The notes beneath the pieces are model-generated. The model saw only the letters and a list, made by a program, of their open reading frames with translations. It was not told the DNA's origin and did no database searches. The translations under genes and the position numbers were made by a program. DNA of 64,000 nt. Origin: a virus. The stretch spans positions 1 through 64,000 of the IMG/VR virus record IMGVR_UViG_3300042914_002952. One strand, given 5' to 3'. Each line of letters starts with the position of its first letter. Within the stretch, counting starts at the first letter, position 1. This document shows, one piece after another, positions 32,271 through 40,780 of this stretch.

Positions 32271-33599
32271 ATGAAGTTTTTAAAAAAAGATTTATTACGT
32301 ATATTAAGTGAAAACTTACATGAGATGCCAATGGATTTTGATACACCTGATAGACCATATCAAGGATTACAAGACAAATTAGCACAAGGAGACACTCCAC
32401 TAAAAAAGATTCCATTACCGTCAACCGGTGAAGAACCTAATAAAAATTTTCAAGAATTACTTGCATCTGAAAGATACAGACAAGTAGTTGCTAAAGTTAG
32501 AGAATATACGGGAGTTGATGCACCAATGCGAGGTGAAGAAAATATTATGCCGTTGGCTCGAATGATGATGTTAGCACATGATGAAATTATCCAAACTGAA
32601 CGGGCACATAAAGAAGAATTAGAAAGACTTGCAGTTGAATTAGTAATGAAAGAAATGGGTATTCCTGAAGGGGCCCTACAATTTGATGCGAAGATTGTTG
32701 GTATGGGTGAAATTGATACTCAGAATTTTAATCGAGAAATGCAACAACAACCAAATATTGAACCTGTCGACATTGAACAAGATTTGATGAGTGATTTGGA
32801 ATCAATGACAATGGAAAAGGCGAAGAGAAGATTAATTAATAATATGATACAAGGGGCATCTAAAAAAGGTCACTACATGTATCATTATGTTGCAGATAAG
32901 ATTAGAGAGATTACGGGTTCTGACAGAATTATTGGACAATATGGTATTTTGATGTCAATCAACGATACGTTGTACTGGCAATTAAGTGATGAGACCATGA
33001 AGATGATGATGGGTGGGCCTGAAGGTGGTGGTTCTGTTGGGGGTAAGGAAGAGGTAAGAAGAAATACTAATCCACCGACAATCGTTGCGAGAGGTGTTAA
33101 TTTTCCGATTCTTGTTCATGAGTTAATTAAGGGTGTTATGGAATTGTTTGCGATTCAAGGAAGACCTACAGATGAAGAAGGTAATGAAGATACAGAAGCG
33201 TGGTCAGAAATTGAGGGTTCTGAGGACACTCTTGAAAAAGAAATGTGGGATTTACGTTTAGGACCAGCAATTTGGGAAAGAATTAGGTCTCAGTATCCTG
33301 AAAATCTTTTAACTGATGAAAATAAAATAGAATTACAAAATTATTTATTGGTTGAAATATTTAAATTACCAGCAAAACAATTTTTGGTGTTTATGAGAGA
33401 GGTTATATCGGGTTCAGATGGTGGTAAACGTTTAATGAACGAATTGATGGATGGTATAGATAAATTGCTTAAAAACCAAGATTATCAAGATGCTATTGAT
33501 GCATTTAACGAAGATTTAAATGACATTACAGATAATACAGATGATGATGATTTATCTGATTTCTTAGGTGGTTTAGGTATTAGATTATCCGACGATTAG
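32271..33599 (+). CDS. Putative virion or packaging protein
   Basis: 442 residues. The leader MKFLKKDLLRILSENLHEM contains an I-L-S-E site for the head protease. The body is mostly helical with a Met/Gly-rich loop (MKMMMGGPEGGGSVGG) near 245 and an acidic C-terminus. Immediately upstream of the terminase, where a small terminase would be expected in T4-like maps, but it is far longer than gp16 and shows no clear helix-turn-helix. Recorded as unknown. Confidence 0.6.
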   Translation: MKFLKKDLLRILSENLHEMPMDFDTPDRPYQGLQDKLAQGDTPLKKIPLPSTGEEPNKNFQELLASERYRQVVAKVREYTGVDAPMRGEENIMPLARMMMLAHDEIIQTERAHKEELERLAVELVMKEMGIPEGALQFDAKIVGMGEIDTQNFNREMQQQPNIEPVDIEQDLMSDLESMTMEKAKRRLINNMIQGASKKGHYMYHYVADKIREITGSDRIIGQYGILMSINDTLYWQLSDETMKMMMGGPEGGGSVGGKEEVRRNTNPPTIVARGVNFPILVHELIKGVMELFAIQGRPTDEEGNEDTEAWSEIEGSEDTLEKEMWDLRLGPAIWERIRSQYPENLLTDENKIELQNYLLVEIFKLPAKQFLVFMREVISGSDGGKRLMNELMDGIDKLLKNQDYQDAIDAFNEDLNDITDNTDDDDLSDFLGGLGIRLSDD

Positions 33600-33622
33600 T
33601 CCGTTTAAATGACTAAAAAAAG

Positions 33623-33649
33623 AAAGGGGGACTTATGTCCCCTTTTTTT
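33623..33649 (+). terminator. Terminator before the terminase gene
   Basis: GGGGAC-TTAT-GTCCCC stem flanked by AAAG and a T-run. Same stem sequence as the terminator after gp23. Confidence 0.85.
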
Positions 33650-33650
33650 A

Positions 33651-33658
33651 TATTTATA
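33651..33658 (+). promoter_or_regulatory. TATTTATW motif before gp17
   Basis: TATTTATA sits between the terminator T-run and the ATG at 33662, only 3 bases before the start codon. Confidence 0.55.
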
Positions 33659-33661
33659 TAT

Positions 33662-35434
33662 ATGAGTAATCAAAAAATAGAACAACTAAAGGAGTATGCT
33701 AAAATTATCAAAGACACCCCTTATGCATTAAAAACGTATTTACAAACTTACGATAATACGCAAAAAAGATTCGTTCCGTTGGAGTTATTTCCTGACCAAA
33801 TACAATTATTAGAGGATTACGAAAAATACAATGAGAATATAACGAGAAAATATAGACAGGCTGGTGTAACAACGGTTACCGCTGCTTGGATTTCAAAAAA
33901 ACTTCAAACAGCAAAAAAAGATAATCCTGAAAGGGTATTGATAATAGCAAACAAAAAAGACACTGCGGTTGAAATGGCTAACAAAATTAGGGCGTTTATT
34001 GAACAATGGCCCGATTGGGTTAATGTTGGTTTTTCACCGGATAAAAATTCAGAAAGTAGATTTAGATTAAACAACGGTTGTGAAGTAAAAGCAGTGGCAA
34101 CATCTGCAGATGCGTTAAGAGGTTACACACCAACGATATTGATTTTTGACGAAGCGGCATATATTGAGGCCGGTGAAGATTTTTGGGCAGCATCTATGGC
34201 ATCATTGTCTACGGGTGGTAAGATTATTCTTATTTCCACACCAAATGGTTTTGACCCAATTTATTACGGTGTATACGACCAAGCTATTAGAGGTGTTAAC
34301 GATTTTCATATAACTGACTTAAGATGGTTTAAAGACCCGAGATACACAAAAGATTTAAGATGGGTTAAATGTAGTGATATTGTTCACTATATGTTAAATA
34401 GAGAACAATATGACGATGATGAGATTGTAATGACCGATTTTGAAATCGAAAATTACAAACAGTATGAAGAGGAAGGATATAAACCTTTATCTTCTTGGTT
34501 TGAGTCAATGTCTAAAAAATTCAAATTTGATAGAAGAAAAATTGCTCAGGAATTGGAGTGTGATTTTCTTGGTTCGGGGGATGGTGTGATTCCAACAGAA
34601 GTGCAAGATAACATTGTCAAAAACATGTTGAGGGACCCAAAAGAAAAGTACATGCAAGGTACTTTTTGGCAATGGAAAGAACCTATACAAGGCCATAAAT
34701 ACATAATGGGTGTTGATGTTAGTAGAGGTGATAGTGAGGATTTTTCATCAATAAACATTATTGATTTTGATGAAAGAGAACAAGTTGCAGAATATATTGG
34801 TAAAATACCGCCTGATGATTTAGCATCTATCGCTTATAAATGGGGTGTTCTTTACGAAGCGTTTATTGTTGTTGATATTACTGGTGGGATGGGTGTTGCA
34901 ACATCAAGAAAACTACAAGAATTAAATTACAAAAATCTCTATATTGATGGTATTAACACAAAGAATATTTGGGAATATAATTCTAAAGCAATGGAAAAAA
35001 TACCCGGTATTAACTTCAATAATAAGAGAACACAAATTGTGGCAGCGTTTGAAGAACAATTGAGAAAAGGGTTTCAAGTTAGGTCCGCAAGATTAATGAA
35101 TGAATTAAATACGTTTGTTTATATCAATGGTAGACCAGACCACATGAAAGGTGCTCATGATGATGCTATCATGAGTATGTCTATGGCTCTATATGTTGGT
35201 GATATTTCTTTTGCTCAACTAAGTAAAAATGAAAATGCAAATAAGGCGATGCTAGAATCGTGGACAATATCTGAGAGGACATATGAACCAAATAAATCAT
35301 TTTATTCATATGGAACATCATTTGACCAAATTGGTTCAATGTCATCGGATGGTAATCCTATTTTTCAACAAAACAATAATGCAACAAAAGAACAATATAA
35401 ACAATATTCTTGGTTATTTGGTAAACAACGTTAA
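33662..35434 (+). CDS. gp17: Terminase large subunit
   Basis: 590 residues from ATG 33662. The N-terminal ATPase has its Walker A region at 63-71 (KYRQAGVTT), Walker B ILIFDE at 159-164 and a following STPNG coupling motif. The C-terminal RNase H-like nuclease begins near residue 335 with MGVDVSRGDSED and includes a second acidic strand (VVDITGG) and HDDAIMSM. This is the T4 gp17 type, which pumps and cuts concatemeric DNA at the portal. The P-loop lysine is absent from its usual place; Lys63 before the loop may substitute, as in lambda gpA. A 52-base gap separates it from portal. Confidence 0.93.
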   Translation: MSNQKIEQLKEYAKIIKDTPYALKTYLQTYDNTQKRFVPLELFPDQIQLLEDYEKYNENITRKYRQAGVTTVTAAWISKKLQTAKKDNPERVLIIANKKDTAVEMANKIRAFIEQWPDWVNVGFSPDKNSESRFRLNNGCEVKAVATSADALRGYTPTILIFDEAAYIEAGEDFWAASMASLSTGGKIILISTPNGFDPIYYGVYDQAIRGVNDFHITDLRWFKDPRYTKDLRWVKCSDIVHYMLNREQYDDDEIVMTDFEIENYKQYEEEGYKPLSSWFESMSKKFKFDRRKIAQELECDFLGSGDGVIPTEVQDNIVKNMLRDPKEKYMQGTFWQWKEPIQGHKYIMGVDVSRGDSEDFSSINIIDFDEREQVAEYIGKIPPDDLASIAYKWGVLYEAFIVVDITGGMGVATSRKLQELNYKNLYIDGINTKNIWEYNSKAMEKIPGINFNNKRTQIVAAFEEQLRKGFQVRSARLMNELNTFVYINGRPDHMKGAHDDAIMSMSMALYVGDISFAQLSKNENANKAMLESWTISERTYEPNKSFYSYGTSFDQIGSMSSDGNPIFQQNNNATKEQYKQYSWLFGKQR

Positions 35435-35456
35435 TCGTTTATTTTAAACTAATTTT

Positions 35457-35483
35457 TATTTATATTCTTTTTAACTATTTATA
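35457..35483 (+). promoter_or_regulatory. Two TATTTATW motifs before gp20
   Basis: TATTTATA at 35457-35464 and 35476-35483; the second ends 3 bases before the ATG at 35487. Confidence 0.55.
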
Positions 35484-35486
35484 TAC

Positions 35487-37289
35487 ATGGCTGATAATTT
35501 AACAGTATTTCAAAGATTAACAAAAATATTTGGTTTTCCCGGTAAAGTAACTCCTGAAGAAGCACCATCTTTTAAATTCGATAAAGAAGAAATTTTAAAA
35601 ACGAGTAGTAGAGAAGAATATGAAAAGGCGATGTTGCAGGCTCAACAAACTCAATACATTGCTGATAAATTTTCTAAACTTGACCAATCACTGTATAACC
35701 AATCTGTTTATTATGAACCAAACAGATTATCAATGTATTATGATGTTGAGTCGATGGAGTTCACTCCTGAAATTTCAGCTGCTTTGGATATATACGCTGA
35801 AGAATCTACAACATTATCTGAAAAGGGAAACTTACTAACAATCTTTTCGGAATCCGATAGAATTAAATCAACATTAGAAGATTTATTTGTAAACAGATTG
35901 GATTTAAACACTAATTTACAAATGTGGGCTAGAGGTATGTGTAAATATGGTGACAATTTTGTTTATTTAAAAGTTGACCCAGAAAAAGGTATTATTGGTT
36001 GTCAACAATTACCAAATATTGAGATTGAAAGATTAGAGGGTAAGGAAAGTAAAACCCCTAATCAAATGGATACTATGCAAATGCCAAGTAGAGAACTCAG
36101 ATTTCAATGGAAAAATAAAGAAATGGAGTTTCAGTCTTGGGAAATTGCTCATTTTAGACTATTAGGTGACGATAGAAAACTTCCTTATGGTACATCTATG
36201 TTGGATAAAATCAGGAGGATTTGGAAACAATTGTTACTTGCTGAAGATGCTATGTTGATTTATAGAACAACGAGGGCACCCGAAAGACGTGTATTTAAAG
36301 TTTTTGTTGGTAATATGGATGACAAAGATATCGAACCATATGTACAAAGAGTTGCGAATAAATTTAAAAGGGACCAAGTTGTTGATTCAAGAAACGGTCA
36401 AGTTGATATGAGGTATAATCAAATGGCGGTAGACCAAGATTATTTTATTCCTGTTCGTGACCCGGCTCAAACAAATCCAATTGAAACATTACCTGGTGCT
36501 CAAAATTTGGGAGAAATTGCGGATATTGAATATATTCAGAAAAAAATGTTAGCCGCACTAAGAATACCAAAAGCCTTTTTGGGTTTTGAAGAAGTTGTTG
36601 GTGATGGTAAAACATTAGCACTAATGGACATTAGGTTCGCAAGAACAATTAATAGAATTCAAAAATCTTTAATACATGAGTTAAATAAAATCGCTTTAAT
36701 TCATTTGTATTTAGTTGGATTAGAAGATGAATTAAATAATTTTTCATTATCTTTAACAAACCCATCCGCTCAGTCAGATTTATTAAGAATTGAACAATGG
36801 AAAGAAAAAATTCTCTTATATAAAGACGCCACTTCCGACCAATCTCAAATAGGTATATTACCCGTTTCACATACATGGGCAAAAAAGAATATCTTGGGTA
36901 TGAGTGATAGTGAAGTTGTTTTAGATTTACAACAACAAAGATTAGAAAGGGCGATTGGTTTTGAATTAACTAATACTCAAATGGTAATAAAACGTTCGGG
37001 TGTTTTTGATGAGGTCGATTCCAAATATGGTATTCCCGAAAATGAGAGGGAGGCCGCAGCACAATCACCAGAAGGTGCTGAAGCAGGTGGGGGTATGGAT
37101 ATGGGAGCACCACCAACACCACCTTCACCGCCGGCCGGTGGTGAGGCTCCGCTAAGTGAAAATAAAAAAATTAGATTAACAAATTTTTTAGGTGAATCTA
37201 ACAATTTAGAAGATTTATTTGATATTAATAAAGCACAACAGAATATTTATGAAATAGAAAATAAATTAAACGATATACTAAACCAATAA
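35487..37289 (+). CDS. gp20: Portal protein
   Basis: 600 residues of the T4 gp20 type. LSMYYDVESMEFTPEISAALDIYAEEST near residue 80-107 is the conserved portal block. HFRLLGDDRKLPYGTSMLD and LLAEDAMLIYRTTRAPERRVF lie in the wing/stem region, and AALRIPKAFLGFEE then TLALMDIRFARTI follow in the crown. A Gly/Pro-rich linker near 530-555 precedes the C-terminus. Forms the dodecameric DNA channel at the head vertex and docks gp17. No tail sheath/tube genes intervene between gp17 and gp20, unlike T4. Confidence 0.95.
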   Translation: MADNLTVFQRLTKIFGFPGKVTPEEAPSFKFDKEEILKTSSREEYEKAMLQAQQTQYIADKFSKLDQSLYNQSVYYEPNRLSMYYDVESMEFTPEISAALDIYAEESTTLSEKGNLLTIFSESDRIKSTLEDLFVNRLDLNTNLQMWARGMCKYGDNFVYLKVDPEKGIIGCQQLPNIEIERLEGKESKTPNQMDTMQMPSRELRFQWKNKEMEFQSWEIAHFRLLGDDRKLPYGTSMLDKIRRIWKQLLLAEDAMLIYRTTRAPERRVFKVFVGNMDDKDIEPYVQRVANKFKRDQVVDSRNGQVDMRYNQMAVDQDYFIPVRDPAQTNPIETLPGAQNLGEIADIEYIQKKMLAALRIPKAFLGFEEVVGDGKTLALMDIRFARTINRIQKSLIHELNKIALIHLYLVGLEDELNNFSLSLTNPSAQSDLLRIEQWKEKILLYKDATSDQSQIGILPVSHTWAKKNILGMSDSEVVLDLQQQRLERAIGFELTNTQMVIKRSGVFDEVDSKYGIPENEREAAAQSPEGAEAGGGMDMGAPPTPPSPPAGGEAPLSENKKIRLTNFLGESNNLEDLFDINKAQQNIYEIENKLNDILNQ

Positions 37290-37293
37290 TCAA

Positions 37294-38031
37294 ATGACAA
37301 ATTTTGGAGAATTTAAATTAAAAATGTTAACTAAGTTAACTGATTTATATACATCAAAAAATAAAGTGGAATTAAAAAATACCATAAAATCAATCACATC
37401 AAATAAAACATTATCCGAAATGTATACTTTCTATGAAAACATAGAAAATTTAAACATCACATCAAAAGATAAGGCCAAATTATATGTGGAATCAATCGAA
37501 CCTATTTTGATTGAAAAAATGAAAACTATAAAGAAAGATTTGAAAAATTTCACTAAGAATTTAAAAGAAGTTGAGTTTGAAAAAAATTCTTTGTATGAAA
37601 ATTTAGATATTCTTTCGGAAGAAAACACTATACACAATATATCCAAAAAAATAGATGCTAGAGAAAATTTAATTGAACATTTATTGAAGGAAAAAAAACG
37701 AGATGAAAAACCAAGTGAAATTCAAATAGAAAATCATTCACTGTTGAATGCAGTATTGGTTAATAATTTTAATATAAAATATTCGGATTTTTTAAGTGAG
37801 GAACAAAAAGAAACATTTAATAAAATTGTTTCAATGCCCAATGATGAATTAATAAAAGAAACAAAAAACCTTAAAAAGGAATTGACTAACAAAATCGACT
37901 CTTTGATTAAAGAATCGAGTGAGGATACGTTAAAAGATAAATTAAAAAATGTGATGTCAGAAATAAATAAATCTGACACCACAAAATTTGATTATTATAA
38001 ACTTATTGAATTGAAGAATGGGTTACTATGA
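37294..38031 (+). CDS. Putative prohead core protein (gp67/gp68 position)
   Basis: 245 residues, Lys/Glu-rich and almost entirely helical with long coiled-coil stretches (about 55-135 and 185-225). Its place directly after portal is that of T4 gp67/gp68, small core proteins; it is longer than those and no sequence signature confirms homology. Starts four bases after the portal stop and converges with the bS21 gene, overlapping it by six bases. Confidence 0.55.
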   Translation: MTNFGEFKLKMLTKLTDLYTSKNKVELKNTIKSITSNKTLSEMYTFYENIENLNITSKDKAKLYVESIEPILIEKMKTIKKDLKNFTKNLKEVEFEKNSLYENLDILSEENTIHNISKKIDARENLIEHLLKEKKRDEKPSEIQIENHSLLNAVLVNNFNIKYSDFLSEEQKETFNKIVSMPNDELIKETKNLKKELTNKIDSLIKESSEDTLKDKLKNVMSEINKSDTTKFDYYKLIELKNGLL

Positions 38032-38223
38032 CCTATCTTCTTTGCTTTTAATTTTTTGTTTATAAATTGCTTTAAGTAATTTATCTCTTTTAGCCACGGA
38101 AGGTTTCACAAACTCCTCTCTGTCTCTTAATTGTTCATTTTGTCTTGTTTTTTGAACCCTGTATTTATATTTTTTTAATGCGGATTCAATTCCTTTTTCT
38201 TTACTTACATTGATTTTTATCAT
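38026..38223 (-). CDS. rpsU: Ribosomal protein bS21
   Basis: 65 residues, matching bS21 throughout: INVSKEKGIESALKKYK at the N-terminus, then REEFVKPSVAKRDKL, and a basic C-terminus with Tyr54 (KAIYKQK). bS21 sits on the 30S platform near the 16S rRNA 3' end. In Bacteroidota it helps hide the anti-Shine-Dalgarno tail. A phage copy could replace the host protein and alter which messages start efficiently. It is the only minus-strand gene inside the head module, and upstream sequence contains CG-TATATTTT, a partial host-type promoter element. Confidence 0.92.
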   Translation of the reverse strand: MIKINVSKEKGIESALKKYKYRVQKTRQNEQLRDREEFVKPSVAKRDKLLKAIYKQKIKSKEDRS

Positions 38224-38322
38224 AACTTTTTTTTTAAAAATATACGAAAAAAATTTTAAATTATTAACATTATTTCATATATTTTATAAACACCATAAAA
38301 ATATTATATATGATAAATAATA

Positions 38323-38748
38323 ATGAAAAAAGGAAAATTTATAGTAATTGGTTCACACAAGAGTGTAAAAATAGGTTACGGAACTGTAGATTATAAAAAT
38401 TTAAAAACAATTTACATACAATTAAACTCATGGATACAACCAACGTTGGATGAACAAGATTTTGATAAATTAATTTATAAAAGTAGAAAAAGAATAAAAG
38501 ATAAAATCTATTTACTTAATTCCGAGTTTTTCAAACCACAGTGTATTGTTGATTTGGACATAAAAACAAACGGAATTAAATTAAATAAAAGGTCTTTTAT
38601 GGATTTAGAAATAACCCTTTATGTTAGTAAACATTTTGATGTAAGGTCAAAAGAAATAAAAAATTACATTGCAAACCTATCAAAAGACATAATCGAAACA
38701 GTACTTGTTGACAAAACTTTTTATAATTTCTTCGATAAAAAGAATTAA
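38323..38748 (+). CDS. Hypothetical protein in head module
   Basis: 141 residues, basic, predicted alpha/beta with alternating strands (KFIVIGSHKSVKIGYGTV). A GATAAATAATA tract precedes the ATG. It lies between the core-position gene and the prohead protease. No recognised domain; T4 has no obvious counterpart at this place. Confidence 0.55.
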   Translation: MKKGKFIVIGSHKSVKIGYGTVDYKNLKTIYIQLNSWIQPTLDEQDFDKLIYKSRKRIKDKIYLLNSEFFKPQCIVDLDIKTNGIKLNKRSFMDLEITLYVSKHFDVRSKEIKNYIANLSKDIIETVLVDKTFYNFFDKKN

Positions 38749-38761
38749 TCTTTTTCCGAAG

Positions 38762-38769
38762 TATTTATT
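38762..38769 (+). promoter_or_regulatory. TATTTATW motif before gp21
   Basis: GTATTTATTATA, 12 bases before the ATG at 38782. Confidence 0.55.
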
Positions 38770-38781
38770 ATAAAAAGTTTA

Positions 38782-39465
38782 ATGAAGATATTGGGTCCTA
38801 ATGATACCGGTAGAGGTATTCTTTTAGAATACGATGCTGGATATATTTCATACGAAGAAAATAAGAAAATAATTTCTGAAATGAGAGAAATGGATTTCTC
38901 TCAAGATATTATATTGTTTGCTGTTTTACAAAAATATGATACACCAAACAAAAATGGTAGAATATATCCGGAACTTTTATTAAAAAGAGAAAACGAAAAA
39001 TATCAAACATTAATTAAAAAGGGTGGTGCTTTAAATGAATTAAATCACCCAAGTTCGTCTTTAATTGATTTAGATAGGGTTTCCCATTCAATTTTAGAGA
39101 CATGGTGGGATGGTAAAATATTAATGGGTAAAATAAAACTTTTTACTTCACCCGCATGGAAAAAAATGGGTATCGTAAGCACAAAGGGAGACCAAGCGGC
39201 AATGTTAATTATGAATGGGGCAACACTTGGTATATCATCAAGAGGTGTTGGTTCATTAAAAAATGTAAAGGGACAAAATATCGTTCAAGATGATTTTGAA
39301 TTAGTTTGTTTTGATTTAGTATCATCTCCAAGCACCCCAGGAGCGTATGTTTTCTCAGACATAAATGACAGAGAGCAGTATCAAGAGTCATTGGATGAAA
39401 AACCAAAAGACGTTGATAAAATGAAAAATCTTATGTCAAGATTGGATAGTTTTTTATCAAAATAA
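38782..39465 (+). CDS. gp21: Prohead core protease
   Basis: 227 residues of the T4 gp21 (S77/herpesvirus-assemblin-like) type. Candidate catalytic residues are His89 in ELNHP and Ser152/Ser153 in LGISSRG; the FELVCFDLVSSPSTPGA tract is the conserved C-terminal block. It cleaves scaffold, capsid and internal proteins after (I/L)-x-E during head maturation. Gene order portal, core, protease, scaffold, capsid is that of T4. Candidate target sites are visible in several products of this window. Confidence 0.9.
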   Translation: MKILGPNDTGRGILLEYDAGYISYEENKKIISEMREMDFSQDIILFAVLQKYDTPNKNGRIYPELLLKRENEKYQTLIKKGGALNELNHPSSSLIDLDRVSHSILETWWDGKILMGKIKLFTSPAWKKMGIVSTKGDQAAMLIMNGATLGISSRGVGSLKNVKGQNIVQDDFELVCFDLVSSPSTPGAYVFSDINDREQYQESLDEKPKDVDKMKNLMSRLDSFLSK

Positions 39466-39517
39466 ATTTTTTTACGTTTTTAACAACGTAACATAATATT
39501 TTTTACGAAAAACAATA

Positions 39518-39525
39518 TATTTATT
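39518..39525 (+). promoter_or_regulatory. TATTTATW motif before gp22
   Basis: ATATATTTATTATA, 19 bases before the ATG at 39545; probably also serves gp23, which lacks its own motif. Confidence 0.55.
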
Positions 39526-39544
39526 ATAAAACTATATTCATAAA

Positions 39545-40747
39545 ATGAGCAACAAATCAATTTTAGAACAAGCGTTACTTCAAGTACAAACACTTGAAGA
39601 AGCAGTAAAAGCGAACGCAAAAGGTATACTGGCTTCTACAATGAAACAGGAACTGAACGATTTGCTAAAAGAATCATTGGAAGAAGAGAAAGAGGTTGAC
39701 GAACAACCCGATTCTGAAGAGGATACAGATGATGTACCAGTAAAAACTGGCGATGAAGAAAATCCAGATAATGAAGATGATGAACCATCAAAAGATATCG
39801 ATTCATTAGATACCGATGATGACATGGCCCCAACAATGGACGACATGGACACCGATGATGACATGGCTCCAACAATGGACGACATGGACACCGATGATGA
39901 TGTATTAGATATGACCGGCGCAGATGAAGACGAAATTTTAAAAGTTTTCAAAGCAATGGGTCCTAATGATGGTGTAATTGTCAAAAAAGATGATAATCAT
40001 ATTGAGTTATCTGACGGTGATGATGAGTATATCATTCAATTAGATGAAGACGAAATGATGTCTGATGAAATGCCGGTCGATGAAGACGAAATGATGTCTG
40101 ATGAAATGCCGGTCGATGAAGACGAAATGATGTCTGATGAAATGCCGGTCGATGAAGACGAAATGATGTCCGATGAAACTGTTTACGAAATTGAACTTGA
40201 TGATGTAGATGAGGGTGACATGTCACCTGAAGACGCAATGGAGGGAGATGTAGAACCAGTTGAGGGTGATGTCGATGAATCCGCTCGTACAATGGGTTAT
40301 GGTTACCATGGGGGTTTAAAATCAAAAAACGTGTACAAGGCTGGTAACAAAAGAGACGAAATTAACGAAGAGGTTAGTAAACTAAAAAAACAAAACGATG
40401 AATATAAAAAGGCGTTAGTCTTATTCAAAGATAAGTTAAATGAAGTTGCTGTCTTTAACGCTAATTTGGCCTATGCAACTCGTTTATTTACCGAGCATTC
40501 AACAACAAAACAAGAAAAATTAAATATCTTAAAAAGATTCGATTCAATCTCAACCTTGAAAGAGTCTAAGAACTTATACAGTTCAATAAAAACCGAGTTG
40601 GAAACAAAAAAACCAGTAACCGAATCGGTGGTTGAAAAAATAAATCACGCACCAACATCTTCTTCTACGAATGTATTGTCCGAGTCTAAGGCTTATGAAA
40701 ATCCACAATTCAAAAGAATGAAAGATTTGATGCAAAAATTAAAATAA
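39545..40747 (+). CDS. gp22: Prohead scaffolding core protein
   Basis: 400 residues, very acidic. A helical N-terminus (ILEQALLQVQTLEEAVKANAK) leads into Asp/Glu-rich repeats: a 13-residue unit TDDDMAPTMDDMD twice, and a 12-residue VDEDEMMSDEMP unit repeated near 165-212. The C-terminal 150 residues form basic/acidic coiled coils ending FKRMKDLMQKLK. Position between protease and capsid genes and the composition identify it as the gp22-like assembly core, which would be cleaved by gp21 and lost. The repeats make it much larger than T4 gp22 (about 269 residues). Confidence 0.8.
   Translation: MSNKSILEQALLQVQTLEEAVKANAKGILASTMKQELNDLLKESLEEEKEVDEQPDSEEDTDDVPVKTGDEENPDNEDDEPSKDIDSLDTDDDMAPTMDDMDTDDDMAPTMDDMDTDDDVLDMTGADEDEILKVFKAMGPNDGVIVKKDDNHIELSDGDDEYIIQLDEDEMMSDEMPVDEDEMMSDEMPVDEDEMMSDEMPVDEDEMMSDETVYEIELDDVDEGDMSPEDAMEGDVEPVEGDVDESARTMGYGYHGGLKSKNVYKAGNKRDEINEEVSKLKKQNDEYKKALVLFKDKLNEVAVFNANLAYATRLFTEHSTTKQEKLNILKRFDSISTLKESKNLYSSIKTELETKKPVTESVVEKINHAPTSSSTNVLSESKAYENPQFKRMKDLMQKLK
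39808..39890 (+). repeat. Tandem 39-bp repeat in scaffold gene
   Basis: A 39-base unit beginning GATACCGATGATGACATGG occurs twice with a single third-position difference, followed by a partial third unit. Confidence 0.8.
40045..40180 (+). repeat. Tandem 36-bp repeat in scaffold gene
   Basis: A 36-base unit GATGAAGACGAAATGATG... is present three times nearly exactly and a fourth time with changes at its end; codes for acidic DEDEMMSDEMPV units. Confidence 0.85.
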
Positions 40748-40780
40748 ACAATAAACTTAAAAAATAAAAAATCTAAAAAA

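Noticed and set aside
39466-39517. Weak hairpin (ACGTTTTTAACAACGT) as terminator between gp21 and gp22
   Set aside because: Short AT-rich stem with no clean T-run after it; too weak to call.
40032-40325. 97-codon minus-strand repeat frame
   Set aside because: Antisense shadow of the acidic gp22 repeats.
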